From Bacteroidales bacterium (GTDB taxonomy: Bacteria > Bacteroidota > Bacteroidia > Bacteroidales > Dysgonomonadaceae): a DNA stretch of 16,250 nt. The stretch is taken from NCBI GenBank assembly GCA_012728155.1, contig JAAYFR010000143.1, positions 1 to 16,250 on the forward strand, read 5' to 3'. Positions within the stretch are counted from its first letter, which is position 1, and every line of letters begins with the position of its first letter. Positions 6,309 through 15,379 of this stretch are shown piece by piece. The translations under genes and the position numbers were made by a program. The notes under the pieces are model-generated. The model was not told the origin of the DNA. It made no database searches and was given only the letters and a program-made list of their open reading frames with translations.

Positions 6309-7373
6309 CTATATCTTTGTAAATTTATATCCTCTCAGATTAAATCCGGCACCTTCAAAATAAAATTTCATCCGCACACGTCCTTCCGGCAAGTTGTTCA
6401 AAACCAAGTTTGGATCTGAAATATAACGCCAGCTGTTCCAGCTACCATTATTGGGCACGATAATCTTCCCGGTAACATTTTGATCCTCAATCTCTATATG
6501 AAAAGCACCTGTAGTGGCATTCGCAGAAAGATTGACCTCAACTTTATAGTTACCTGCATCTTTCACCTCTAAGGTATAGAGCAACCACTCTCCTTCATTT
6601 GTGTATCCGATATTTGTTCCGTCGCCTTCGATATCCACCTGGGCGCTTCCGGAATCACCGTTATCCTTCCTATAGGTATTGCCTCTTATAGTGGCGTCGT
6701 CATGAAACGCATTCCCTTCACCACCGGTATCAAAATTGGCGGCGAGCAATTCATAAGGCGCGTCGGCAGAAAGGATATGCGGCCCTTTAAACGGACGGCT
6801 ATAAGCCGCGTCTATCCGCACCTTTCTCACAATATCCCCTATCTGGTAGATAACATCGGTCACTCCAATACCTACCACGGAGATCTCTCCGATCTCATTT
6901 ACGGTGGCAATACTTTCATCCTCCGAAATCCATTTGTCCGCAGGTAAGTCATTGGCATTCTCCGGTACGAGAGTCACAAATATGGTTTTTGAAAAACCTG
7001 GAAATAACTCAAGCTTTGTTTCGCTCAGCACCACATCTTGAAGCGGCACCTTTTTTACTGCAGTCAGCGGCACTTTCGTTTCAATATTTCCACTTCTCAC
7101 AATGATATGGGTATTCCCTTCACCAACCACAACCACCAGTCCATTATTGTTCACCGTGGCGATACCGGTATCCTCGCTCGACCAGCTATATATATATGTT
7201 CCATCGGTCGGGCTTGCAATAAGCTGAATCTCATCCCCTACAAATAGGTTCAGGGAAACTATGTTCACGGTTATATTTTTCTTGACTTCCGTTCTTACAT
7301 ATTCATTGTCGCATGAATGGCACAAGGAAAGTAAAAAGAGGACAATTCCGTATTTAAAAAATGAGGTTCTCAT
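6309..7373 (-). CDS. Ig-like (Big2) / CBM6 carbohydrate-binding lipoprotein
   Basis: A 354-residue surface or periplasmic protein that probably binds the PUL's glycan; no catalytic domain is seen. Its signal peptide ends at Cys21 (LCHSC, an imperfect lipobox). Two Big2-type bacterial Ig-like domains follow, at about 32-104 (WSSEDTGIATVNNNGLVVVV) and 110-189 (WISEDESIATVNEIGEISVV). The C-terminus (about 206-354) is a CBM6-like beta-sandwich: YELLAANFDTGGEGNAFHD, GYTNEGEWLLYTLEV, FHIEIEDQNVTGKIIVPN, GSWNSWRYI and GAGFNLRGYKFTKI are classical CBM6 landmarks. CBM6 often binds beta-1,3-glucan or xylan, and with the GH16 enzyme in this locus a beta-glucan is more likely (inference). It is the last PUL gene, 61 nt after the DUF1735 gene and just before the operon hairpin. 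Confidence 0.9.
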   Translation of the reverse strand: MRTSFFKYGIVLFLLSLCHSCDNEYVRTEVKKNITVNIVSLNLFVGDEIQLIASPTDGTYIYSWSSEDTGIATVNNNGLVVVVGEGNTHIIVRSGNIETKVPLTAVKKVPLQDVVLSETKLELFPGFSKTIFVTLVPENANDLPADKWISEDESIATVNEIGEISVVGIGVTDVIYQIGDIVRKVRIDAAYSRPFKGPHILSADAPYELLAANFDTGGEGNAFHDDATIRGNTYRKDNGDSGSAQVDIEGDGTNIGYTNEGEWLLYTLEVKDAGNYKVEVNLSANATTGAFHIEIEDQNVTGKIIVPNNGSWNSWRYISDPNLVLNNLPEGRVRMKFYFEGAGFNLRGYKFTKI

Positions 7374-7434
7374 TATTTTATCTATTAAATTTTAATTATG
7401 ATCAATTATCTACATTCCACTCTAACGGCAAAAG

Positions 7435-8433
7435 TTATCCGTTGAGTTGTTCATATTCTTCATTCTCTTCGTCCTGATTAAACTGAAGACGCAACTCTTC
7501 CCTCACTTCGTACGTTTTACTCCCGGATTTATACTCATATTTCAATCGAAATGTTTTATAAGTATTAAAACCATCATCCTCAATAAAGAAAATATTCGAA
7601 TAATAGGAGTCGTCATCTCTCTGCGTAACCTCCACATTTTTATAGGACGAGACAGTGACCTTGTTTTCATCGTTCACAGTCAACAAGACAGCATATTTAT
7701 CTGTCTCCTTTTCACTACCGGCCAAAATTCTCACCTGGTTGTAGCTGATTGGTTGCACCACTTTCGTTCCCGGCATTTGCAACTCGTATGACGCCCCTAC
7801 CTCGGTGAGCTTCGCATTCATATTATAGGTTGTTTTGCCGCCGCCTTCCGCCCACCGGTTTTTGATCTCCACATTATATATGACATAACTCTTTTCGGGA
7901 TTTACTTCATAGGAAGAATAGGATTCAACTCTGAGCGCAAAAGCATATTTCCGGTCGGGAGACAACCCGTCGGGATTTATACGGACAGGCAACCTGCCGC
8001 TCACCTTCCCCGCAGGTATCGAAAATTTATAACTGTCGATATTATAATTTTCTTTGGGCAGAGGCAATACATATTTAGTTTTCTCCACATCAAAATTTAT
8101 CTTATTGTATTCGTCAATAAAATAGCTGTCTTCCACCAATATAACATCGATATCTTTTGTTGTGGAAGTCGTCCCTCCCAAGGATGCCGAGATATATCCT
8201 ACAGTCTCACTACCCAAAAAATGGTATTTACTGGACACATTCCCACTGCCGCTGATGAGTGCAAAAACATTTTTATATTGTTCTTTTTCAAAGACCTCAT
8301 CCCTGTCGCACGCACTAAGGGTCAGTACTAAAGAAGTGAACAACAGTATTTGCATTTTTTTCGGCATGTTCATAAAGTGAAATCTGCTCCTGTTCCACTT
8401 TGCGCTTCTATATGTTTTCTCTGTATGTTTCAT
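7435..8433 (-). CDS. DUF1735/DUF4361-type PUL lipoprotein
   Basis: A lipoprotein of 332 residues from the first ATG, sitting directly after SusD in the place of SusE-like surface glycan-binding proteins. The N-terminal part (about 52-186) resembles DUF1735 (FALISGSGNVSSKYHFLGSE, FSIPAGKVSGRLPVRINPDGL, RKYAFALRVES), and the C-terminal part (about 195-318) resembles DUF4361 (RWAEGGGKTTYNMNAKLTEV, FRLKYEYKSGSKTYEVREEL). The lipobox is TLSAC with Cys42. From the first ATG (8433) the n-region would be unusually long; starts at 8373 (Met21) or 8367 (Met23, giving a 19-residue signal peptide) fit better, although the first ATG lies 17 nt after the SusD stop. Its role in glycan binding is inferred from position. 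The acidic C-terminus (NQDEENEEYEQ) is distinctive. Confidence 0.82.
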   Translation of the reverse strand: MKHTEKTYRSAKWNRSRFHFMNMPKKMQILLFTSLVLTLSACDRDEVFEKEQYKNVFALISGSGNVSSKYHFLGSETVGYISASLGGTTSTTKDIDVILVEDSYFIDEYNKINFDVEKTKYVLPLPKENYNIDSYKFSIPAGKVSGRLPVRINPDGLSPDRKYAFALRVESYSSYEVNPEKSYVIYNVEIKNRWAEGGGKTTYNMNAKLTEVGASYELQMPGTKVVQPISYNQVRILAGSEKETDKYAVLLTVNDENKVTVSSYKNVEVTQRDDDSYYSNIFFIEDDGFNTYKTFRLKYEYKSGSKTYEVREELRLQFNQDEENEEYEQLNG

Positions 8434-8450
8434 TTGAGTTCATTTTTTAA

Positions 8451-10471
8451 TTAATCTTCCCAGCCGGGATTTTGGTCTAATGAGGGGACTATTCTGACTT
8501 CGTTCAACGGCAATGGCAGCAGGACTAAGCGTTTGTTTACGATCCGGGAGCCTATCCGGGAGGTATTTGGGATAACCCTGGAGTAGAAAGTCTCTTTCGT
8601 CCCATCCACATTCATACCCTTGATTGGCACACTTTCCGTAGCTTCGTAGATGCCCCATCTCCTGACATCGTAATAACGACGATTTTCGAAAAGAAATTCT
8701 ACCATCCGCTCGTTCTCAATCAGGCTTTGCACCGTCGCCTTATCTTCGCTGCCGTTTAAACCGGGCAATCCTGCGCGATATCGGACCTGATTGTAGGCTT
8801 TTTTTATCTCTCCCATGTCTCTTGAGAAGGTCTGTTGTTGTCCATCGACTGTAATCGTATAGCTCCCATCAAGATTATTCAGGGCTTCTGCGTATGAGAG
8901 CAGGATCTCGGCATAGCGGATAATTGGAAATGCTTTTTCCATTCGCCGTGCATTATCGCCGCTCCAGGCATCATCAACATGGATGAATTTCTTGATCACA
9001 TATCCTGTAATCGGATAATCGTTTACCGCACTCACACCCCCTTTTCCATCTGAAGAGTCATAATAATAGGTGATGGTCTGGTTGTACTGTCCGGAAGAAG
9101 TGGACGAGGTCATGGGCCAGAAGCACTCACTAAAACCGACGGATGCATAAAAACGCATTTCACGGTTATTATACATGTTATAGACACCTGAGTTGAGTCT
9201 ATATCCCGAAAAAGTTTTCACACTATTTGTAAAGCCTGTTTCAGAATAGGGGTATTGCGCACTGGCATTGTCAATGGTACGTCCATCGACCATTGAATAG
9301 GCATCTACCACTTTCTGTGTCACGCACATACCATTCCATCCACTTAGATGCTGAGGAAAAGACATCTGTGTGTTATTTCTGATTGCAGCACTCCTTTTTC
9401 CCCATACATATTCAGGATTGACCGGTATGACCGATTCTCCGGTAAACATATAGGAGTATGATTTGAAATGGTCTATCCCTGCAGCCCCGTTTGGATATTC
9501 ATTGTAATAATCCGGATCGGAAGTAACTCCCTCTGGTAGTGCGGGGGTATCCGAGTCGGCTGCTACCCTATGGAGCTTATATAATTGTCCGCCTGCACCC
9601 TGCATATCGATTACTCTTTTCGCGGCAGCTGCGGCCTTGGCCCATCTCTCTTCATCATACTTCTGTTGCACATAAAAGGCCCCATCCGTTGAACGTTTCC
9701 AATTGCCGAATGTCTGTCGGGCAGCTTCGCACCATTATATAACGGACTGGCATGATTCAGACGGATACGCGCTATCAATCCATAGGCTGCCCCTTTAGTA
9801 GGGATGCCGAACTGCATCAGCGAGGTGGTCAGGGGAAGATAGAGTGATGCCTCTTCCAATTCGTTGCAAATATATTCAACCGCCTCATCATAAGTACATC
9901 TTGGACGATCGTAATAGGAGAGCTGCTCATTTGAATCCATGATTTCATCTCCCAAGAGGATAGGTGGTCCAAAATCAACCAAGATATTATAATAGGCATA
10001 TGCTCTGATAAAACGGGTGGTGCCGAGTATCTCAAACCGTTCTTTGGTTGTCATATCCTTGGCCTCGTCGATCCTGTTGAAAATAGTATTGCATTTGCGG
10101 ATAATCATATAAAGGTTCCCCCATGTATTAAAAGAGCGCAAATTGCTTGATGTAACCTCTCCCAATACGAAGCTCATCCCAAAATAGCTATGGGTAGTGG
10201 AAAGGAAACTGGTGAATGCCTCGTCGGTTGCCAGCGGTCCCGGTGTGTAGTTATTTTGAAGTATATTCCCTTCATCCGGGAACAAGTTTGCCGCACCCCA
10301 CATATATGATTTTATGTATCTGGTATTTGCGAAGACAGAATCCAATTTTATCTCGTCGCTAAAATACTCATCAATACTGAGGAAATCGCCACAAGAGAAA
10401 AATGAGAAGCCAAACACCAATAATGACACGAATGATATGGATGCTTTTTTATATAAATTTACTCTATTCAT
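8451..10471 (-). pseudogene. susD: SusD/RagB-family glycan-binding lipoprotein, split by a one-base frameshift
   Basis: The outer-membrane lipoprotein partner of SusC, which caps the transporter and binds oligosaccharides. The gene is in two frames. The N-terminal frame (10471 to 9611) has a signal peptide with lipobox FFSC (Cys27), the helical SusD N-domain and SPLYNG; the C-terminal frame continues to the stop at 8451. Near 9730 the N-terminal frame goes to nonsense after SPLYNGA, while the other frame reads EAARQTFGNWKRSTDGAFYV, exactly what should follow. On the minus strand GGTGCGAAG becomes GGTGGCGAAG if one G is restored, giving SPLYNGGEAARQ and an uninterrupted 673-residue SusD. The C-terminal half carries the usual ENERMVEFLFENRRYYDVRRW block. 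It starts 14 nt after susC. This is either a true recent mutation or a sequencing indel. Confidence 0.88.
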
Positions 10472-10485
10472 TGCTTGATTGTTGT

Positions 10486-13400
10486 TTATAGGTTAATATA
10501 CATTTGAAGGGCATAAGTGGTTGGAATAGGATAAACTTCTCCGTTACGGTATGCCTGTTCCGGATCAAACAGCTTAACTTTATCCCACAACAAGAGATTG
10601 TTTCCAATTAACTGAAAATCTATTGAAGCCACCTTTATTTTGCGGAGGAAATCGTTCTTCAAATTGTAGTTGATGGTTACTTCCTGAAGCCGCAAGTAAC
10701 GGGAATCTCCCTTCCAGAAGTCCGACCTTTGGGAGTTATTTTCATTATACCCATAAGTGAGTCTGGGGAAGCGGGCATTGGGATTTTCCGCATACTTCAA
10801 ATCGATGCCGTTTTGCGCGGCATATTCTTTGGGGATCCAACGGTTGGACGGATCCTTAGCCATCGTCAACACATTCCCGTTCACACCTCTGAAGAAGGGC
10901 ACATAACCTATCCCGTTGCTGCTATAACCCACATGGAAAAAGTCCGTTTTCCCGGTACCTTTAAAAAGTATGCCAAGGGTAATCTTTTTATATCTGAATT
11001 CACCCCCAAATCCGTACATCAATAGCGGATAGGTACTATAGGATAATGGAGTCATATCGTTGGAATTGATTACTCCATCGCCATTGACATCGCGGTATTT
11101 GATATCTCCCGGCATCACTTTCCCGAACTGGGCGGGACTATTGTTCACATCGTCCCAGTCCTTGAATAGACCCAAGGCTTGGTAACCACGGATTGTTCCG
11201 TAGGGATAACCTGAAACCTCCTGATATGGGAAGCGCGGGTTCGCCTCTTCCCAGTGTTTTACATTGTTCTTCGAAAAGGTGTAATTTCCTCTTACAGTGA
11301 AATTCATCTCTTTATTGATATCATGGGTGAAGGCAATATTCCCGTCCGATCCATAGCTGCTCATTTCACCGATGTTGCTATAAGGTTTTGTGATCAGGCC
11401 GGCATAATCGGGCACTTGAACGCGTTGCATGAAAATACCGTCACGGAGATCGTTGAATACATCAACCACCAACGATAGCTTTTCGTTGAAAAGGCGGGCT
11501 TCAATTCCCAGGTTACTTTTCTTTGCCTTTTCCCACTCCAAGTTATCTGCTCCAATCCTTGACTCACCTATGACTTCAAATCCGGCTGAAGTGTCCCAAG
11601 GATGTCCATTTCCCATACTGACCATTGTCAGATAGGGAAAACGGGTGGCGCTTATCCTGTCGTTACCTACCGTACCATATGATCCCCTGAACTTCAGGAA
11701 GTCGATAAAAGGAAATATCCTCTGAAAGAATTGATAGCCCGAGGGCACCCATCCCAGAGCAATTGAGGGGAAGAATCCGTACTGTCTCCCCGGCTGGAAG
11801 TTTTCTGACCCGGTATATCCAAAGTTGAAATCGACCATGTATGTATCCTTGAAACCATAGGTCAATCGGCTGGAAACCCCCTGGTATCGCAATGGGATAG
11901 CAGTGAGGTTATTGGTGGATTCGCTCGCTCGTTTCTCATCGCTGAGATAATAATAGACCAGTCCTGAAACCCGATGATCTTCGCTGAATAGACGTTCATA
12001 GTTTAATGTCGATTCAAAATGGTATTTCCGGTATTGATCTGTTGAGCGTCCATAAGAAATTGCCCCCTCGGATACTCTTTGAACGGTAATAAGTTTTCCA
12101 TCCTTATCGCGTCCGATCGCCTGGAACAAGGGAGGATTTAACAATCTCGCTTCCGAAAAATAGCTGTTGATATCATAGGATCCCTGCGCTCTCAACGACA
12201 ACCCGTCGGTTATCATCGACAGATTTTGATTCAGCGACAGGGTGTATTTTCCTTTAAACGCTTGGTTAAGTCTTCTACCCATATAATTGATTTGTACGAT
12301 GGGTGAAGTGAGGGAACCGGTACCCGAGGCAGGATATTGTCCGTTTGAATACATCTTCGGAAGAAGCAGCGGATTCAAATTCGATTGGGCATACCAGATA
12401 TAATTTGTGCTGGCAACTCCAGGATCATTTTGTTGGGAGAGAAATCCGTCCGCTCCAAAATAGAGGGTGGTGGAGGGAGAGAGTTCCAAATCTAAATTGG
12501 TCCTGAAAGAGTAGGTATTGTATCCTACATTGGCGGCATAGGGACTGTTTTTATCCACATTATATGCTGCCGCTTCATTGCTCATCCCCAGACTTATAAA
12601 ATATTTGGCTACTTGGGCGCCACCTCTTGCGCTCACATAATAGGATTGCCTGAAGCCGGTATTTTTCAATATCTCTTCTTGCCAATTCACATCGGGATAC
12701 AGATCGGGGTCCGATCCGTCGCGGATGATATCCAACTCCACACCCGTATAGATGGGCGATTCATTTCTGACCGCGCGGGCTTCGTTTGCAAGCAGGGCAT
12801 AGTCATAGGCCCTCAAATAATTCGGGGTACGCCTGAGCGAGGAAATTTGATAGTTTACCCTGCCCGTGACAGATAATTTCCCCGGCTGTCCTCTTTTGGT
12901 TGTGACCAGCACAACCCCATTGGCACCTCGCACACCATAAACGGCTGTTGCCGAAGCATCTTTCAGTACGGAGAAGCTCTCAATGTCCGACGGGTCAATT
13001 GCGTTTATATCACCTTCCAGTCCGTCGATAAGTACCAAAGCGCTCGAGTTGGCACCGAACGTACCGATACCGCGCACCCAAAATTCAGAGATGTTCCTCC
13101 CCGGCTCACCGCTCGTTTGCATGGATATGACACCGGGTACACGGCCTCCAAGCAAATTGCTTATGGAGGATGCCGGCGTTTGCAGCTCCTTCACATCGAT
13201 GCTGGTTACGGCTGCCACCGAAGAGATTTTCCGTTGTGTTCCCAATCCCGTCACAATCACTTCATCCAGGGCTTGAGCAGTCTCTTTAAATTTAATGACA
13301 AGATCTTTCTTCTCTGCGGTCACTAAATATTCAACCTGTTCATAACCGACGAAAGAGAAGATAAGCACGTCGTTCCGATTCACCTTGATGCTGAACTCTC

Positions 13401-13590
13401 CCTCGGTATTGGTTGTGGTTCCCACACTGATTTTATCCCTGATATAAACCGTGACTCCGGGCAATGGGGTATCCAAGTCGTCATAAACAATTCCTTCAAT
13501 GACAAATGTCTTGCTATCCTGTCTGCTCTGCCCATATGATGAGCCGAATAAGATGGATAGAATTAATAAAATATATATTTTGTGTTTCAT
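10486..13590 (-). CDS. susC: SusC/RagA-family TonB-dependent outer-membrane receptor
   Basis: Imports oligosaccharides across the outer membrane using TonB energy, paired with SusD. It has 1034 residues, a typical SusC length. The signal peptide ends near residue 20 (SSYGQS). A CarboxypepD-regulatory-like domain spans about 28-104 (VIEGIVYDDLDTPLPGVTVY, TNTEGEFSIKV). The SusC signature LDEVIVTGLGTQRK follows at 108-121, then the plug at about 118-236 (LLGGRVPGV, VRGIGTFG, PSDIESFSVLKDASATAVYG, RGANGVVLVTTKRG). The rest is the 22-stranded barrel, ending in an aromatic/Leu C-terminus (LQMYINL). There is no STN domain, so it is not expected to signal to an anti-sigma factor, and the locus regulator must lie outside the window. 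It lies 40 nt after the IPT/NHL gene and 14 nt before susD. Confidence 0.96.
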   Translation of the reverse strand: MKHKIYILLILSILFGSSYGQSRQDSKTFVIEGIVYDDLDTPLPGVTVYIRDKISVGTTTNTEGEFSIKVNRNDVLIFSFVGYEQVEYLVTAEKKDLVIKFKETAQALDEVIVTGLGTQRKISSVAAVTSIDVKELQTPASSISNLLGGRVPGVISMQTSGEPGRNISEFWVRGIGTFGANSSALVLIDGLEGDINAIDPSDIESFSVLKDASATAVYGVRGANGVVLVTTKRGQPGKLSVTGRVNYQISSLRRTPNYLRAYDYALLANEARAVRNESPIYTGVELDIIRDGSDPDLYPDVNWQEEILKNTGFRQSYYVSARGGAQVAKYFISLGMSNEAAAYNVDKNSPYAANVGYNTYSFRTNLDLELSPSTTLYFGADGFLSQQNDPGVASTNYIWYAQSNLNPLLLPKMYSNGQYPASGTGSLTSPIVQINYMGRRLNQAFKGKYTLSLNQNLSMITDGLSLRAQGSYDINSYFSEARLLNPPLFQAIGRDKDGKLITVQRVSEGAISYGRSTDQYRKYHFESTLNYERLFSEDHRVSGLVYYYLSDEKRASESTNNLTAIPLRYQGVSSRLTYGFKDTYMVDFNFGYTGSENFQPGRQYGFFPSIALGWVPSGYQFFQRIFPFIDFLKFRGSYGTVGNDRISATRFPYLTMVSMGNGHPWDTSAGFEVIGESRIGADNLEWEKAKKSNLGIEARLFNEKLSLVVDVFNDLRDGIFMQRVQVPDYAGLITKPYSNIGEMSSYGSDGNIAFTHDINKEMNFTVRGNYTFSKNNVKHWEEANPRFPYQEVSGYPYGTIRGYQALGLFKDWDDVNNSPAQFGKVMPGDIKYRDVNGDGVINSNDMTPLSYSTYPLLMYGFGGEFRYKKITLGILFKGTGKTDFFHVGYSSNGIGYVPFFRGVNGNVLTMAKDPSNRWIPKEYAAQNGIDLKYAENPNARFPRLTYGYNENNSQRSDFWKGDSRYLRLQEVTINYNLKNDFLRKIKVASIDFQLIGNNLLLWDKVKLFDPEQAYRNGEVYPIPTTYALQMYINL

Positions 13591-13630
13591 TATACTGATA
13601 ATATATTAATGATTTAGCAAGGAGAATTAT

Positions 13631-14971
13631 TTAATTGATGGAAAGCTTACGGAGCCGTCTGTTGCCGTTATCTCCCACATATACTGTACCGTCCTTGCTG
13701 ATACCGATTCCTGTGGGTTTGTTGAACAACGCCTCATCTTTCGTCCCATCCTTAAAGCCGGCAGTTTGGGGAAATCCCAGTACTGTTTCCACCATTTTTT
13801 CGGGCGTGATCCTGCGGATGCAGTGGTTCATCTTATCGGCTACATAGATATTTCCATCCGCGTCGCACATGATCTGGTTTGGCTGATTAAATTGAGCGGT
13901 TTCCAGCGGTCCATCCCTGAATCCTCCGCCGGTGGGTCCACTGAGTTTTTTAAAGGTCTCATCGGGATTGGTAACATCTATGCTGCATATGCTGTTGGCG
14001 CACACTCCCCCATTGCTATGGAAAGACATGTAAAGGATATTCGGCTCAAGCGGATTGAAGGTCAATCCAAAATTGTCTCCCTCCACTGTCTTATATACCA
14101 GTTCCACTTCGTACGATTTGGGATCGATCTTGATGATATCTCCATAATAGTAGCGGCAGTAAATATAGCCATCCTCGGGATTGAACGCCAAGGCATGCTT
14201 ATATCCGTTGGCAGGTTTATTCGGATAACTATCGGGAAATTTAAGTTCCCGTTTTCGAGGTCCCCAGAACTCTTTGGGGTCCAACGTGTAGATAGATCCC
14301 ACGGTGGCTTCCGTCGGGAAAGTAATTATTCCGGTTTCGGGATCCGCCACCGGGACGTTGCCAATCAACCCCTTTTCGATGGTTATCAGCTCGTTTGCCT
14401 CCTGATCTACCCTGGAGACGGCGTGATAATCTGTGTTCCCTTGATCGTCCATATAACGGCACATCACGAAGATATTATCCTCCTCATCCACACAAACATA
14501 ACGGGGGCTTAATTTGGCGGTGGTTAAATCGCCATCCTGATAGCCGCTTTCTCCGGTTCCGGCAATCGTGGTGACCGTAACGGATGCGAAATATCTGAAC
14601 GTCTTGTCGTAGACCACCGAATCATTCCCTACGACAACTGAAATCGTGCAGGTATCTCCCGGTAGTCGGGGTGCCTGCACATAGATACGGGAGCCGGTAG
14701 AGCCAATTACAGGTGCTCTTTTCTGATTGAACCAGACCCTTATTTGTGTGGGATCGGTACCAAAATTTTTTCCTTCCAACATCACTTTTTCCTGATACCA
14801 GCCTGAATCCGGATAGAATCCCATAAGCTCTATCGGCTTCTTGGGATCATATTCTCCACCCGGTTTTTTGTTGTCATCTTTTTCTCCACATGAAAAAATA
14901 ACCAGCATGCAGGTGAACAAGATGATCCATCTGTTTTTAAAAAGATGTGTGATTAATTTGTAGTTGTCCAT
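13631..14971 (-). CDS. IPT/TIG and NHL-repeat PUL lipoprotein
   Basis: A 446-residue lipoprotein with signal peptide and lipobox IFSC (Cys28), followed by an acidic, Lys-rich linker. An IPT/TIG Ig-like domain lies at about 46-127 (IELMGFYPDSGWYQEKVMLE, GKNFGTDPTQIRVWFN). A beta-propeller of NHL-type repeats fills about 130-446; clear repeat units are GESGYQDGDLTTAKLSPRYV, FNQPNQIMCDADGNIYVADK with MNHCIRRI, and FNKPTGIGISKDGTVYVGDN with GNRRLRKL. IPT/NHL lipoproteins often accompany SusC/SusD pairs and are thought to be surface glycan-binding proteins; no enzyme motif is seen. It is the first gene of the main PUL operon, 40 nt before susC, and a 408-nt gap separates it from the GH16 gene. Confidence 0.88.
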   Translation of the reverse strand: MDNYKLITHLFKNRWIILFTCMLVIFSCGEKDDNKKPGGEYDPKKPIELMGFYPDSGWYQEKVMLEGKNFGTDPTQIRVWFNQKRAPVIGSTGSRIYVQAPRLPGDTCTISVVVGNDSVVYDKTFRYFASVTVTTIAGTGESGYQDGDLTTAKLSPRYVCVDEEDNIFVMCRYMDDQGNTDYHAVSRVDQEANELITIEKGLIGNVPVADPETGIITFPTEATVGSIYTLDPKEFWGPRKRELKFPDSYPNKPANGYKHALAFNPEDGYIYCRYYYGDIIKIDPKSYEVELVYKTVEGDNFGLTFNPLEPNILYMSFHSNGGVCANSICSIDVTNPDETFKKLSGPTGGGFRDGPLETAQFNQPNQIMCDADGNIYVADKMNHCIRRITPEKMVETVLGFPQTAGFKDGTKDEALFNKPTGIGISKDGTVYVGDNGNRRLRKLSIN

Positions 14972-15063
14972 ACTTCCATTTTTTAATTAATTTAATTAAA
15001 GAGTTATAATAATTATTTACTCACAGTCGTAGACTAATGGCACTTTCTCCCTTGCCCTCACAT

Positions 15064-15096
15064 CAAAAATAAGGAGATAATAATTATCTTCCTAAA
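15064..15096 (-). promoter_or_regulatory. Candidate promoter of the susCD operon
   Basis: The plus strand CAAAAATA (15064-15071) gives TATTTTTG on the minus strand, an exact TAnnTTTG -7 box. TTTA (plus TAAA, 15093-15096) lies 21 nt further upstream as an imperfect -33. It would start transcription about 85-90 nt before the ATG at 14971. A second CAAAAATA at 15177-15184 has no suitably spaced -33. This is motif evidence only. Confidence 0.35.
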
Positions 15097-15216
15097 TCAC
15101 AACCATATAAGAGAATTACCTTGCCAAGATAATATACAATTTATCTAGAAAAAGATGCGATAATAATCTTTTTTGGCAAAAATAGAATAAAAATAGTGAA
15201 AAACCTATTATTCCTC

Positions 15217-15264
15217 AAAAAAAAACCCACTCGATTTTTGAATAAACAGATTGAGAGCGGTTTT
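15217..15264 (-). terminator. Candidate intrinsic terminator after the GH16 gene
   Basis: On the minus strand AAAACCGCTC (15264-15255) can pair with GAGTGG, a bulged G, and TTTT (from 15232 leftwards), with a 22-nt loop. A run of nine T follows within and after the stem (plus-strand A-run, 15217-15225). The T-run fits a terminator, but the large loop, G-U pair and bulge make the hairpin modest. It lies about 115 nt past the GH16 stop codon. Confidence 0.35.
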
Positions 15265-15379
15265 GCCCAACGACCTTTCCCGGTGCCGGATAATTGAAAG
15301 CGGTATCGTCAAGAAAAAGTAACCAATCGGTTGACTCTCCTTTTTCGGAAGAGATAAATGTGAAACGTCAACTGTTGGG

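Larger units (their letters stand above)
14972..15379. other. Intergenic region between the GH16 and IPT/NHL genes
   Basis: 408 nt with no coding frame. Reading leftwards on the minus strand, the region holds a candidate terminator for the GH16 transcript (15217-15264) and then a candidate promoter for the IPT/NHL-susCD operon (15064-15096). The gap is far longer than the 14-61 nt spacings inside the operon, which also suggests a transcription boundary. No further RNA gene or repeat was recognised. Confidence 0.5.

Noticed and set aside
9611..9730. Programmed frameshift in susD
   Set aside because: No slippery heptamer, stimulating hairpin or internal Shine-Dalgarno site is evident at the junction, and SusD proteins are not known to need frameshifting. 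A deletion or sequencing error explains it better.
13766..14512. 248-codon plus-strand open frame
   Set aside because: It lies wholly opposite the well-supported IPT/NHL lipoprotein gene and has no family features; it is an antisense shadow.
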